This document shows, in pieces, positions 1 through 8,541 of a stretch of 43,736 bases of DNA. The stretch is taken from assembly GCA_903889985.1 (NCBI GenBank), contig CAISZN010000249.1:1-43736 (forward strand). The letters run 5' to 3'. Position 1 is the stretch's first letter; the number at the start of each line of letters is the position of its first letter. This DNA is from an uncultured Hyphomicrobiales bacterium. Its GTDB lineage: Bacteria > Pseudomonadota > Alphaproteobacteria > Rhizobiales > Beijerinckiaceae. Below the pieces are notes generated by a model that made no database searches, was not told the origin of the DNA, and saw only the letters and a program-made list of their open reading frames with translations. Position numbers and translations under genes: made by a program.

Positions 1-24
1 ACATTAGGGCGGGCTGCGTCTCGT

Positions 25-258
25 TTATGAGGCCTTGCCGCCGTGGATTGACACGACCTCTGCCGTGGACGGCGCCCGGATCGAAGCCGAGACCTTCCGC
101 ATCATCGTGTGGACCAGCCCACGGGTTTCGTCGTTCTTCAGATTGTCCGCGCACATGGCCAGATGCACGAAGGCACCCGCCCGCTGCGCAATGGGGTCCT
201 CATAGGAACTCGGATCGACATCGCCCACTGTATCGTCATCGTCGTCATCGGCTGCCAT
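25..258 (-). CDS. hypothetical protein (acidic N-terminus MAADDDDDDT)
   Basis: Internal ATG of the supplied 25..384 ORF; compact in the late operon with the next ORF overlapping. Confidence 0.5.
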   Translation of the reverse strand: MAADDDDDDTVGDVDPSSYEDPIAQRAGAFVHLAMCADNLKNDETRGLVHTMMRKVSASIRAPSTAEVVSIHGGKAS

Positions 259-439
259 TGGGTGTCTCCGGCTTGGGATGCTTGATCTGGCCCATGTCTC
301 GCAGGCCATAAATCTTTGGGGCAGGCTCTTCGCGGGTGCAGACCACAAAATGCAGGACGCCCTCGATGTCCAGTGCCCGGACAACGCGGCATTCAGCCGT
401 GACGCCCGGCGCGATGTCAGTCGTGACGGTCTTGGTCAA
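245..439 (-). CDS. hypothetical protein
   Basis: 64-aa ORF tightly packed after the phosphoesterase gene (overlap at 436-439). Confidence 0.55.
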   Translation of the reverse strand: MTKTVTTDIAPGVTAECRVVRALDIEGVLHFVVCTREEPAPKIYGLRDMGQIKHPKPETPNGSR

Positions 440-1668
440 TAGATGGCCTCCGTCACGCGCGAGACCTCGCCGCGCTCCCGGTCATAGATGATGGACTTCT
501 GAGACCGCCCGGCCAGATACCCGGCATTGAAGTGCCAGGCGTCTTGTGGGGCGATGATCTCATGCGTTTCCGCAATGCACCCGCCGAGCGTGGCGACGTG
601 CTTCGAATTGTGATGGACGTGGAAGGTATGGACGTAGCGGGCCTTGGTCCTGCCCCACATTTCAGGCTCACGGGAGGCCATAATCTCCGGCATTTGCGCG
701 GCTTTGACCGTATGACCGTGCGTCGTGCCAAGCATCACCCGGCCGAACTCGCGGAACCTGAACAGGGATGCAGACAGATCAACCGACACGCGCGGGTCGT
801 TCCGATACCATGCATGGAGGAAGTATTGGACCGCGTAGGCGGCTTCCTCATCGTGGTTGCCGGGGATCAGGATGATCTCGACCTCTTCGTGGTGGTCGAG
901 CATCATGTCGGCCACGACGACGATGGTCTCGCAGGTCGTCAGCAGCACCTTTGGGAAACGTCCATCGACTTGAAGGGCATGTCCCGAACGTGCCGTCCGG
1001 TTTTCGTTTGTGTTGCTGTGAAGGGTGTCGCCCCCGATGAGCAGGATCGCGCGCTTGGTCGGCTCTGTGCGGGCGATAACGCGGGCGAAGGTCTGCTTGA
1101 CCACCTTGACCGCCGTCTTCAGGTCCCAATTCTTGCCCGTCTCGCCCTGCCAGGAGAACAGCCCGAAGTGCGGATCGGACCAAGGAACGAGGGCTAATTG
1201 ATCGACAAATTGGAAGTCAGGAGCCGGACGAATAGGAGCGGATGGCACGAAGTCTTTGAACGCCGCCTCAAGGTCCGCGACAATCTGCTTGGGATCAATC
1301 GCGCCTTCCTTGGTCTTCACCCACTTGGCCAGCTCCCGCCCGTCCGGGTCTATGAGAGCCGAGACGCCCTTGACGGTATGCCCCGCCGGAACCTCGAAGG
1401 CCTCGCCGGGCGCAGGCTTCTGCTGCACCCACCGCTTTTGAATTTCGTCGTTCGGGCCGCGCTGTTCAGAGGTCTTGTGGACCACGAAGCCGGGCAGCAC
1501 CGCATCGAAGCCCAGCATCCCGCGCTTGGCCGCCTGTTTCAAACGATGCCTGATCGTGCATCGGGTGACGTTCAAGGCCTTTGCGGTCGCATTCTTGCTG
1601 CGGCCATGCTTTTCCCAAGCCTTGATTGTATCGCGCAGGTCATCGTCACTGAGGCGCTCGATGGCCAT
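436..1668 (-). CDS. calcineurin-like metallophosphoesterase with N-terminal helix-turn-helix
   Basis: Motifs GGDTLHSN, IPGNHDE, THGH and HVHH of the metallophosphoesterase fold; N-terminal segment 'NATAKALNVTRCTIRHRLKQAAKRG' resembles HTH. Confidence 0.88.
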   Translation of the reverse strand: MAIERLSDDDLRDTIKAWEKHGRSKNATAKALNVTRCTIRHRLKQAAKRGMLGFDAVLPGFVVHKTSEQRGPNDEIQKRWVQQKPAPGEAFEVPAGHTVKGVSALIDPDGRELAKWVKTKEGAIDPKQIVADLEAAFKDFVPSAPIRPAPDFQFVDQLALVPWSDPHFGLFSWQGETGKNWDLKTAVKVVKQTFARVIARTEPTKRAILLIGGDTLHSNTNENRTARSGHALQVDGRFPKVLLTTCETIVVVADMMLDHHEEVEIILIPGNHDEEAAYAVQYFLHAWYRNDPRVSVDLSASLFRFREFGRVMLGTTHGHTVKAAQMPEIMASREPEMWGRTKARYVHTFHVHHNSKHVATLGGCIAETHEIIAPQDAWHFNAGYLAGRSQKSIIYDRERGEVSRVTEAIY

Positions 1669-1675
1669 GCAGACC

Positions 1676-2029
1676 TCACTTGTGCTTGTCGAGGATGTAG
1701 GTTCCGACGGCCAGCGCCCCGGCCCCTATCCCGCATAGGACGGTCCATCCGGCCTTGATGAGACGGTCCATGCGGGTCTGGTCGCGCTCGCGGATCAGGC
1801 GCTCGGTCTCGAGTTCGTGAAGTCGGCGCCCGAGATCGTCGTGGACCTTTTCGTGGACCTCGAAGCGGTTCTGCCCCGCATCGAGCTTCCCGTCGATCTG
1901 ATCCTGTTTGCTCGAAATCTTATCGACTGACCGGAGCAATTCCGTCAGCCGTTCGCCCTGGTCCTTCACTTGGTCAAGGACCTGCTGCGTGAACTGCTTC
2001 AAGAGTTGCGAGACAGGATCGTCGCTCAT
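1676..2029 (-). CDS. coiled-coil protein with C-terminal TM helix (holin-accessory/hemolysin XhlA-like)
   Basis: Heptad-rich body and C-terminal 'AGWTVLCGIGAGALAVGTYIL'; located in the lysis region. Confidence 0.6.
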   Translation of the reverse strand: MSDDPVSQLLKQFTQQVLDQVKDQGERLTELLRSVDKISSKQDQIDGKLDAGQNRFEVHEKVHDDLGRRLHELETERLIRERDQTRMDRLIKAGWTVLCGIGAGALAVGTYILDKHK

Positions 2030-2050
2030 TATTCCCCCGGCCGTCTGAAA

Positions 2051-2078
2051 ATAGAAAAGAGGCGGCCCGGAGGCCGCC
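2051..2078 (-). terminator. rho-independent terminator
   Basis: Minus-strand GGCGGCC-tccg-GGCCGCC stem followed by TCTTTTC, between the 2090..2380 stop and the 2029 start. Confidence 0.7.
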
Positions 2079-2089
2079 CTAAATGATGG

Positions 2090-2380
2090 TCATTCGGTGT
2101 GCCAGTCTTCGTGCGAAGCCATCTCGTTCGCATCCATCCCCTTCAGCCCAATGGCCTCTGCGAATGCGTAGGCAGCCACCAACGTGTCCGCGATGGCCTC
2201 CACCTGCCCGATGACGGGAACGGCAGCCAGCAGGCGGTCGGCGAGGTGCCGGGCGGCCGGGAAGGCGTCCTCGATGTGCTTCACGCTCTCGAACTCTTGC
2301 AGGGTCTTGAGCCCAGCGATGGCCTTGTCGATAAAGGCCTTGCCGTCCGCCTCAAACTGTTTGACGAGTGCGATGTCCAT
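2090..2380 (-). CDS. hypothetical protein (lysis region)
   Basis: Internal ATG (MDIALVKQFEADGK...) of the 2090..2521 ORF; follows the lipoprotein gene by 1 nt. Confidence 0.65.
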   Translation of the reverse strand: MDIALVKQFEADGKAFIDKAIAGLKTLQEFESVKHIEDAFPAARHLADRLLAAVPVIGQVEAIADTLVAAYAFAEAIGLKGMDANEMASHEDWHTE

Positions 2381-2381
2381 G

Positions 2382-2675
2382 TCAGCCCCCTGCCCCGATG
2401 AGACCGGACTTGGCCGCCGCGTCGCAGAGGACAGTCGTGGCCGCGTCGATCTTGGTGATGGTCTTCTGCGTTCCAGACGAGGTGTCGAGGACCGCGATGA
2501 CCTTCGAGGTCGTGGGCTCAAGGACGCAGTAGGCTGTGGCCGTGACCTGCACGACCCGCTTGCCTGCTGCGGTCCACGAATTGAGGCTGGCCTGCTGCGC
2601 CGGAGTGAGGTCAGTCAGGAAACAGCCGCTCAGTCCGAGCGCGAGGATAGCGGCGAGCGCCGCGAACCCCTTCAT
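2382..2675 (-). CDS. small lipoprotein, possible spanin-like
   Basis: MKGFAALAAILALGLSGCFL signal with lipobox LSGC; lysis cassette position. Confidence 0.65.
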   Translation of the reverse strand: MKGFAALAAILALGLSGCFLTDLTPAQQASLNSWTAAGKRVVQVTATAYCVLEPTTSKVIAVLDTSSGTQKTITKIDAATTVLCDAAAKSGLIGAGG

Positions 2676-2866
2676 TTCTTCCCCTCCGGCAGAGCCGCGC
2701 CGATGCCGGCAAGGGCAGGCACGATGTAGGGCAGAGCCGCCATAACGTAATCATGCACGCCGGGGATCGCGATGATGGCGAGGCCGATAGAAGTCCACGT
2801 CGAGGGCTCGCCCAGACGCGACAGAACGTAGCCCGTGAGGGCTTTCACGAGGTCCATAGTGGTCAT
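2672..2866 (-). CDS. putative holin
   Basis: MTTMDLVKALTGYVLSRLGEPSTWTSIGLAIIAIPGVHDYVMAALPYIVPALAGIGAALPEGKK: short and hydrophobic, charged C-terminus, adjacent to the endolysin. Confidence 0.65.
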   Translation of the reverse strand: MTTMDLVKALTGYVLSRLGEPSTWTSIGLAIIAIPGVHDYVMAALPYIVPALAGIGAALPEGKK

Positions 2867-2880
2867 CCTATTTAGGGAGT

Positions 2881-2920
2881 GCCCGCCGGGGTTAAGGATG
2901 TTCGCGCGGCCCCGGCGGGC
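2881..2920. repeat. GC-rich inverted repeat / hairpin
   Basis: GCCCGCCGGGG (2881-2891) and CCCCGGCGGGC (2910-2920), perfect 11-bp arms with an 18-nt loop, just upstream of the holin start. Confidence 0.8.
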
Positions 2921-2941
2921 GGCCCTCCGCACGAATTCGGA

Positions 2942-3118
2942 TTACTCAGACCGGCACTTGATGACGCCGGGAGATTGGTGTTTGCAGACCACGGGCGCGG
3001 CGTTCGGGTCCGCGCGATAGTGGGTGCCGTTGAAGTCGATGGCGCAGCCTGTCAGCAGCAGGGCGGTGATGAGGATCACGGCGCCGAGAAAGGTGAATGA
3101 GGCGGCCATGTCATCCAT
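2942..3118 (-). CDS. small lipoprotein (possible spanin component)
   Basis: MDDMAASFTFLGAVILITALLLTGCAIDF with lipobox LLTGC; overlaps the 3' end of the endolysin gene. Confidence 0.6.
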   Translation of the reverse strand: MDDMAASFTFLGAVILITALLLTGCAIDFNGTHYRADPNAAPVVCKHQSPGVIKCRSE

Positions 3119-3608
3119 GGCCCTGCACATCCTGCCAAGGGTCATAGGTGGTCGGGGGGTACCAAGAACGCGAGAACAAGGCAGGCTGGCGCCAGATCGG
3201 AACGCGCTGCACATGGCCTGCGTCAGGCTGGCTGTTGTGCTTGCCGGTGTGCCCCCAGTCAATGCCGCTCACCATCCCGTGCTTTTTGCACAGGGCGAGC
3301 AGGAAATTGTATTTGCCGCCGTCCTTCACATACTGACCGCCCTCAAAGAGCTGCAGATCGGCGGCGATTCCGTAGCCGTGGCATCCGACCTTCGACAGGT
3401 GAGACGCGCCGGCCATGAAAACCTGATGCTGCCGAGCCTGAGAGCGATAGGTCTCGCCTACGCGCAGATCGTGGCCCATGGCTTTTGCGTCTGCGATGAT
3501 GGCAGCAACCGCAGCGCGGGTGCCTGGTTCGAGCAGCGACACGTCGTTGATCGTGTTGGTCGAGTTGAAGCGTGGGTCCTTCATCAGGACGTCGGTGTAA
3601 AAGCTCAT
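3111..3608 (-). CDS. endolysin, M15-family peptidase
   Basis: 'ETYRSQARQHQVFMAG...SKVGCHGYGIAADLQLFE...HGMVSGIDWGHTGKHN...DAGHVQ' resembles phage L-alanyl-D-glutamate/VanY-like peptidases. Confidence 0.82.
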   Translation of the reverse strand: MSFYTDVLMKDPRFNSTNTINDVSLLEPGTRAAVAAIIADAKAMGHDLRVGETYRSQARQHQVFMAGASHLSKVGCHGYGIAADLQLFEGGQYVKDGGKYNFLLALCKKHGMVSGIDWGHTGKHNSQPDAGHVQRVPIWRQPALFSRSWYPPTTYDPWQDVQGHG

Positions 3609-3619
3609 GATGTCACCAA

Positions 3620-3964
3620 TCAGGGATAGAGGGCGCGCAGGCTCTTTTTGAGGGTGAGCTTGCCGCGATTTTGAACCGAGACCGCATTCGAAGCGTCAAC
3701 GGCATCGACTTCGTAGGTGTAATCCCCGGCCACGAGGCTCGTTTGCCGGCTGTCAGTCGCAGCGATGGTCAGGGTGTAGGTTCCGCCCGTTCCAGTGTCG
3801 ATTGCGATGTCGGCCGGGGAAAGTGCCTTGAGTACCCCCGCCGTGTCGGATGCGACCCGGAATTCGACCGACCCGCCGGTCAGGTTCATCGGGACACCGT
3901 CAGCGTCAACTGCTGTGCCTTGGATCGTCCACGTCTCGCCAATGTAGAAGGCGATGTTCGTCAT
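3620..3964 (-). CDS. baseplate/fiber-associated protein with BppU-like Ig domain
   Basis: 'YIGETWTIQGTAVDADGVPMNLTGGSVEFRVAS...GDYTYEVDAVD' typical of the BppU N-terminal type domain. Confidence 0.6.
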   Translation of the reverse strand: MTNIAFYIGETWTIQGTAVDADGVPMNLTGGSVEFRVASDTAGVLKALSPADIAIDTGTGGTYTLTIAATDSRQTSLVAGDYTYEVDAVDASNAVSVQNRGKLTLKKSLRALYP

Positions 3965-3973
3965 TCGGTGCCC

Positions 3974-5530
3974 CTATATTTTTGGACGGCGAATTGAGCC
4001 GATGAACTGGACGGCCGTGGCCACGCCGCGCAGGATTGGATTGCGGCTTGTTCCAGCGAATGCGTATTTCGACTGCCCCGTGATGCTGTAGCGCCGGGCG
4101 GTGCCAGTGAGGACGACCGGACGCTCGCTGGCAGGCGCACGGGCGGGGATGAACGTCCCAATCCATGCGACGAAGCTAGAGACCGCAGTCGAGAAACTCT
4201 TGCTGATAGACTTCGTGGCCGTGACCGCACCCGAGGCCGTGACAGCCAGTGTGCGGGTCAAGGCCTTCGATGTGGCGACCGCGCCGGTTGATGCGATGGC
4301 AAGCGCCCGGCTGATGGCCCGCTTGGTCGAAGTGGCCGAGGAGCTTGCGACCGCCTTCACCAGCCCGGCAGTGCGGGAGGCAGATGTTGCCGTGTGCCCG
4401 GCGATGGCCAGAACGCGGTTGAATGCGCGAGATGCGGCCCCGGTCGTCACAGAGGACGAGGCGATGGCCTGTGCCTTGGCGATCAGCTTTGCAGCCGCCA
4501 CGGCGCCGCTGGACGCCACGGATATAGCTTTGGTGATGGCACGCGCCGAGGATGTAACTGAGGTCGAGGCGATGGCCGAGGTCTTGCCAACTACCCGGCG
4601 TGCGACGACTGCCCCCGTGGAGGCAGCCGCTAGGATACGGGCGACACTCCGGGATGATGACACTGCCGATGCGCAGGCGATGGTAAGATTGACGGACGTA
4701 GTATGCGCGCCCGAAATCAGGCTCGGGATGACGCTGATGATGCCCGCACAGGCCGCCGCGAGCGTCTTGGCCACGGTACGGGCCGCAGACGTGGCGCTGG
4801 CGCTTGTGAGCGCGAGGGCCTTGCCGACCAACCGGGCCGCCGAAGTTGCCGACGTGGAGGCCACAGAAAGCGCACGGGCAACGGATCGCGCCAGTGAAAT
4901 CGTAGAGGTTGAGGCAACGGCGAAGGACCGGGCCGCCGTCTTGGCCGCCGATGTCGCAGAGCTTGACGTGATGGCGAGGGTGCGCAGGAACGCCCGCTTT
5001 GCGGCAATCGTGGTCGCAGAGGCCGAAGCCACAGCCAAGGCCTTCGCAACCGCCCGCACCGACGTGACTGCCGACGCGCTCGTAACAGCCAGAGCCCGCG
5101 TCACCGCCCGCAGGAGCGTGGTTGCGCTGGTGGAAGTGACAGCAAGCGACCGGGAGGTTGCCCGGACCAAAGTCACGGCCGAGACACTGGACAGGGCCAA
5201 AGTGCGGGCCGCCGATTTGGTTAGGCTGGTCGCGGAAGTGGACGCCACAGCCAAGGTGCGCAGGAATGCCCTGCCCGCCGCAACTGCGCTCGAGGATGTG
5301 GAAGTGATGCCCAGAGACCTGGCGATGCCGATCGCCTTCACCGTGGAAGACGCGGAGGATACGGCCCTGGACAGGCCCATCGCCTTCGCCGCCGTGATAG
5401 CCGAAGCGCAGGACGATGCCAGCGCCCGGCTCACGCTCACAGCCTTCGACACACTCCCCGTGCAGGTAACTGAGACGCTCTGGTTGAACGTCGAGCCAGA
5501 TGCAGAAACCCGCGCGAGGAGAAGTGACAC
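3974..5530 (-). CDS. Ala/Ser/Thr/Val-rich 18-residue tandem-repeat structural protein
   Basis: About 22 units with consensus [VI]AST(S/G)A(V/T)xxA(R/K)xV(A/T)(R/K)ALA; unique C-terminal tail. Confidence 0.75.
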   Translation of the reverse strand: MSLLLARVSASGSTFNQSVSVTCTGSVSKAVSVSRALASSCASAITAAKAMGLSRAVSSASSTVKAIGIARSLGITSTSSSAVAAGRAFLRTLAVASTSATSLTKSAARTLALSSVSAVTLVRATSRSLAVTSTSATTLLRAVTRALAVTSASAVTSVRAVAKALAVASASATTIAAKRAFLRTLAITSSSATSAAKTAARSFAVASTSTISLARSVARALSVASTSATSAARLVGKALALTSASATSAARTVAKTLAAACAGIISVIPSLISGAHTTSVNLTIACASAVSSSRSVARILAAASTGAVVARRVVGKTSAIASTSVTSSARAITKAISVASSGAVAAAKLIAKAQAIASSSVTTGAASRAFNRVLAIAGHTATSASRTAGLVKAVASSSATSTKRAISRALAIASTGAVATSKALTRTLAVTASGAVTATKSISKSFSTAVSSFVAWIGTFIPARAPASERPVVLTGTARRYSITGQSKYAFAGTSRNPILRGVATAVQFIGSIRRPKI

Positions 5531-5543
5531 CAGATCTCTCCTG

Positions 5544-5729
5544 CTAGATCACAAGGCCTGAATAGACCGCCTGCTTCGATGACGTTCCCAATAGCTCGTC
5601 ATCGGTAAGCCGTCGGTATTTGTAGCTGTGCCCGTCTTGATCGAATGTCTTTTCTTCGCCGGCTATCCAGCCGGTGCCGTCAACGTCCCCCTCAACGGGG
5701 CCACCAGAAAGCGAAACAAGATCGGGCAT
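5544..5729 (-). CDS. hypothetical protein
   Basis: 61-aa ORF in tight context between structural genes. Confidence 0.55.
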   Translation of the reverse strand: MPDLVSLSGGPVEGDVDGTGWIAGEEKTFDQDGHSYKYRRLTDDELLGTSSKQAVYSGLVI

Positions 5730-5737
5730 GGCTTACC

Positions 5738-7147
5738 TCATTCGAAGTATCCGTGGACTGTCACACCGCCTTGGATGACCTGAGAAGCCGTTGCAGTGCC
5801 GACCGGCATCCTCAGAATGACGACGAAGCTCAGACCAGCTTCGCAGACGATAGGCCCGAAGTTGGGCTGCGAAATGCGTTCCGCCTTCGCGCCAATGGCC
5901 GCTGCAACAGCGAACTGCTGCGCGCCGACAAACTTGCGGATGTGGCCGCCGGTCGAGAGGTTGACCGACGCGCCGTTCACGCCCACCGACCAGTCGAGAA
6001 GCGTCGGGGTCGTGGCGACGGCCGCGCCCGTGTTGTAGGTCTCGATGTCGATGCCCGTCATGACGAACTGATATGGCGACGGGACGGTGATTGCGAACAG
6101 GGCGTAGTCCGTCACCGCACCTGCCACAGCAGCGAACCCGAAACGACCGTCGATAGTGGCATAGCCCGCCGCCGTGTTGGACAGTGTGGCGTTCGTCGGA
6201 GCCGTAGAGTTGGCGTTGTTGGTGTTGGTGGCGAAGGTCGAAGGGTTATATCCCGAGTGGTTTCCCATCGCGGCCATGCGCTGCGCCCATGGCGTATTGA
6301 TGTTGCTGTCCAGCACGCCTACGAAGAGATCGGTCACGATCATTGATGGTGCTGAGGCTGGCGCTGTACCAGTTGTGCGAAGCCCGAAGAACGCCGGAAG
6401 ATGGGTGACGTTCGAAATGCGGGCCTGCGTCAGCGGGAGCTTGATTGTCTGTTCAGAGACGAAGAGGCCCGTCGAGGTGTCCTGCACCACGAAGGTGCAG
6501 AAGTCATCATCCATGATCACGTCGAAGGTGTAATAGTTCGACGTGCTGTAGGTGATAGATGTGCCGGTGGTGTCCACGCCGTTGAAGGTCACGACAGGCT
6601 GAAGGACGCCCGCCGCTGTGACCTGGAAGTAAGCACCCACGTTCGGGGATGCCGCCGCAGTGTTACCAGAGCCGAAGCCAAATTCAGCGATGGCATTGGC
6701 CTGCATTGCAAGGCGCGCGCGGATGCGGCACTGAAGCGGCGCGCGCATGATGCGTGGGAACAGCTTCCTCGTGGCGTAGAAGATGCCGGTGTTGATCGTG
6801 GTGATAGCAGCGGAGTTGATCGTCAGGCCGAGCGCCGTCTGCGCAGCCGCCATTGTGGTGGCAGTTGCAACGAGACGGTTGGCCGAGATCGTCGTGCCTT
6901 CGAAGGGCTCCCACATGAGGGGCGAGACGACAGTCGTCGCGATGCCACCCGTGCGGTCCATGCGGGCCACGCGACCGTTACCGTCATTGGACCCGCCGAT
7001 CATCAGCCCGGAGGCCGTGCGAACGTCGCCGCCGCTGGCGCTATCCAAAGCACCGGACGGCCCAAACAAGCGACTGCGGAGAGCGCGAGTTGTCGAATTG
7101 TCCACTTCCGCGACGACGCCGCCGTTGCCTGCAACCTGAATAGCCAT
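5738..7147 (-). CDS. virion-associated structural protein (fiber module), function unknown
   Basis: 469-aa ORF; beta-rich composition; in the fiber gene cluster. Confidence 0.65.
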   Translation of the reverse strand: MAIQVAGNGGVVAEVDNSTTRALRSRLFGPSGALDSASGGDVRTASGLMIGGSNDGNGRVARMDRTGGIATTVVSPLMWEPFEGTTISANRLVATATTMAAAQTALGLTINSAAITTINTGIFYATRKLFPRIMRAPLQCRIRARLAMQANAIAEFGFGSGNTAAASPNVGAYFQVTAAGVLQPVVTFNGVDTTGTSITYSTSNYYTFDVIMDDDFCTFVVQDTSTGLFVSEQTIKLPLTQARISNVTHLPAFFGLRTTGTAPASAPSMIVTDLFVGVLDSNINTPWAQRMAAMGNHSGYNPSTFATNTNNANSTAPTNATLSNTAAGYATIDGRFGFAAVAGAVTDYALFAITVPSPYQFVMTGIDIETYNTGAAVATTPTLLDWSVGVNGASVNLSTGGHIRKFVGAQQFAVAAAIGAKAERISQPNFGPIVCEAGLSFVVILRMPVGTATASQVIQGGVTVHGYFE

Positions 7148-7157
7148 CTAAATCCCC

Positions 7158-7448
7158 TTAGTTCCAAACCCAGCCGACGTTCCACTGGCCCCAATACTGC
7201 CCTTCCCCGTCACGCGGGGCAGATGCGTAAATGGTGAAGCCAGTGCCAGCGACGACATTCCCCGCGCGGATGACAGGCGCATCGACGACATGCTCGTCAA
7301 CGCTATGGTCTGCCGTCGTTGCGGGGATGATCCACGCCTCCACCAGTGACCCGGCCAGAATTCCCGTCTGGCCGGTCACCGCCACAGTGACGTAGGTGTC
7401 GCCGGGGAACGCCCCGAAATCGACAGTCGTGGTGCCTTGAGCCGCCAT
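7158..7448 (-). CDS. hypothetical fiber-module protein
   Basis: 96-aa ORF 'MAAQGTTTVDFGAFPGDTYVTVAVTGQTGI...'. Confidence 0.6.
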   Translation of the reverse strand: MAAQGTTTVDFGAFPGDTYVTVAVTGQTGILAGSLVEAWIIPATTADHSVDEHVVDAPVIRAGNVVAGTGFTIYASAPRDGEGQYWGQWNVGWVWN

Positions 7449-7454
7449 TTCAGA

Positions 7455-7832
7455 TCACGAGAAGGTTGTATTCAGCGTGAATGCGATGCTGTCACCCGAG
7501 GCCAGGTTGACGACCGAGAAGTCGGCATAGATGTCCATGTTGCCGCCGGTCGGAGGCGAGCCAGTTCCGACCGCATCGAACGCGCCGACCTCGGTGATGG
7601 CGCGAGTGCCAGCAGCCGTGATGGTGGCAACGAGACGCAACGTGTCGCTAGTGACGGTCGTTGTCTGCTGAGAGGCAGTAGCCGAGGCCCGGCTTTCGGT
7701 CGTGGTGGTCGTGGTGACCACGTTGGCCGTGGCAGCGGCAGCCGAGCCAGTGCCCCACTGAAGCCACCACGAAGCGGCGGCGAGAAGGGATGTGACGCGG
7801 GCGAGGCCAGCATTCTGAACGCGAGCAGTCAT
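7455..7832 (-). CDS. hypothetical structural protein
   Basis: 125-aa ORF ending in a beta-rich segment 'GGNMDIYADFSVVNLASGDSIAFTLNTTFS'. Confidence 0.6.
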   Translation of the reverse strand: MTARVQNAGLARVTSLLAAASWWLQWGTGSAAAATANVVTTTTTTESRASATASQQTTTVTSDTLRLVATITAAGTRAITEVGAFDAVGTGSPPTGGNMDIYADFSVVNLASGDSIAFTLNTTFS

Positions 7833-7844
7833 TCAATTCTCCTA

Positions 7845-8045
7845 TTAAACGGGGATTGTCTTTTTCAGCCTCTTGGCGATCTGAAACCGAAGCTGCTTGG
7901 GGTGGAGCAGATACCAAGCCCACACCCGGACATGGTTCCTGTGCCAGTAGGCAATCGCGCCAAGATCCTCGACGGTGCCATCGGCGCGCGTGATTACAGC
8001 CGAGAGGGTACGTTCCCTCGGGCGAAGGTTGATGTCGGAATTCAT
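7845..8045 (-). CDS. hypothetical protein
   Basis: 66-aa ORF collinear with the operon. Confidence 0.5.
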   Translation of the reverse strand: MNSDINLRPRERTLSAVITRADGTVEDLGAIAYWHRNHVRVWAWYLLHPKQLRFQIAKRLKKTIPV

Positions 8046-8058
8046 CTAGGTTCCCTGA

Positions 8059-8541
8059 TTAGAGAGCTGCGGCCTCTGTGAAGGCCTGATCGACCGAAGC
8101 CGTAATCCCAAGCCCAGCCCAGAGCATCGCAATGAACGGGTCGTCGTGCTTGAAGGTCGTCGCGCGGTCCCAATAGGCCAGAGCCGTGAGCCGCTGCGTG
8201 GTGTCCGAGATCGACGCGATCAGCGCCCGCACGTCAGCATCGCCCTTGCCGTGGCCAGCGAGCCAAAGAAGGGCTTGCAGAGGGGTGATGGATGGGACGT
8301 TCACCGGCACGTCGATGAAGGTTGAGACGCAAGTGACCACGCCGTTCACGCGGGCGAAGGAATAGCTAGTGCGTATCTTCCCAGCCGGGCATTGGTCTGG
8401 AAAAACACGATGGCAGTTGTGTGCCGCCAGATAGTCATCGTCGCAGATGTCGAAGTTGGCAAATGGGATGACGAGGTCGCCCGTGTTGAGATCGCCCATG
8501 ACCTCGGTGAAGGTGTCTTGCGGGTTTTCATAGACGATCAT
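8059..8541 (-). CDS. hypothetical protein
   Basis: 160-aa ORF overlapping the next upstream gene. Confidence 0.6.
   Translation of the reverse strand: MIVYENPQDTFTEVMGDLNTGDLVIPFANFDICDDDYLAAHNCHRVFPDQCPAGKIRTSYSFARVNGVVTCVSTFIDVPVNVPSITPLQALLWLAGHGKGDADVRALIASISDTTQRLTALAYWDRATTFKHDDPFIAMLWAGLGITASVDQAFTEAAAL

Noticed and set aside
4101-5561. 486-aa plus-strand ORF
   Set aside because: Exact antisense shadow of the 18-aa repeat gene; Ala/Val/Thr composition arises from the periodic GC-rich repeat, and the minus frame fits the operon.
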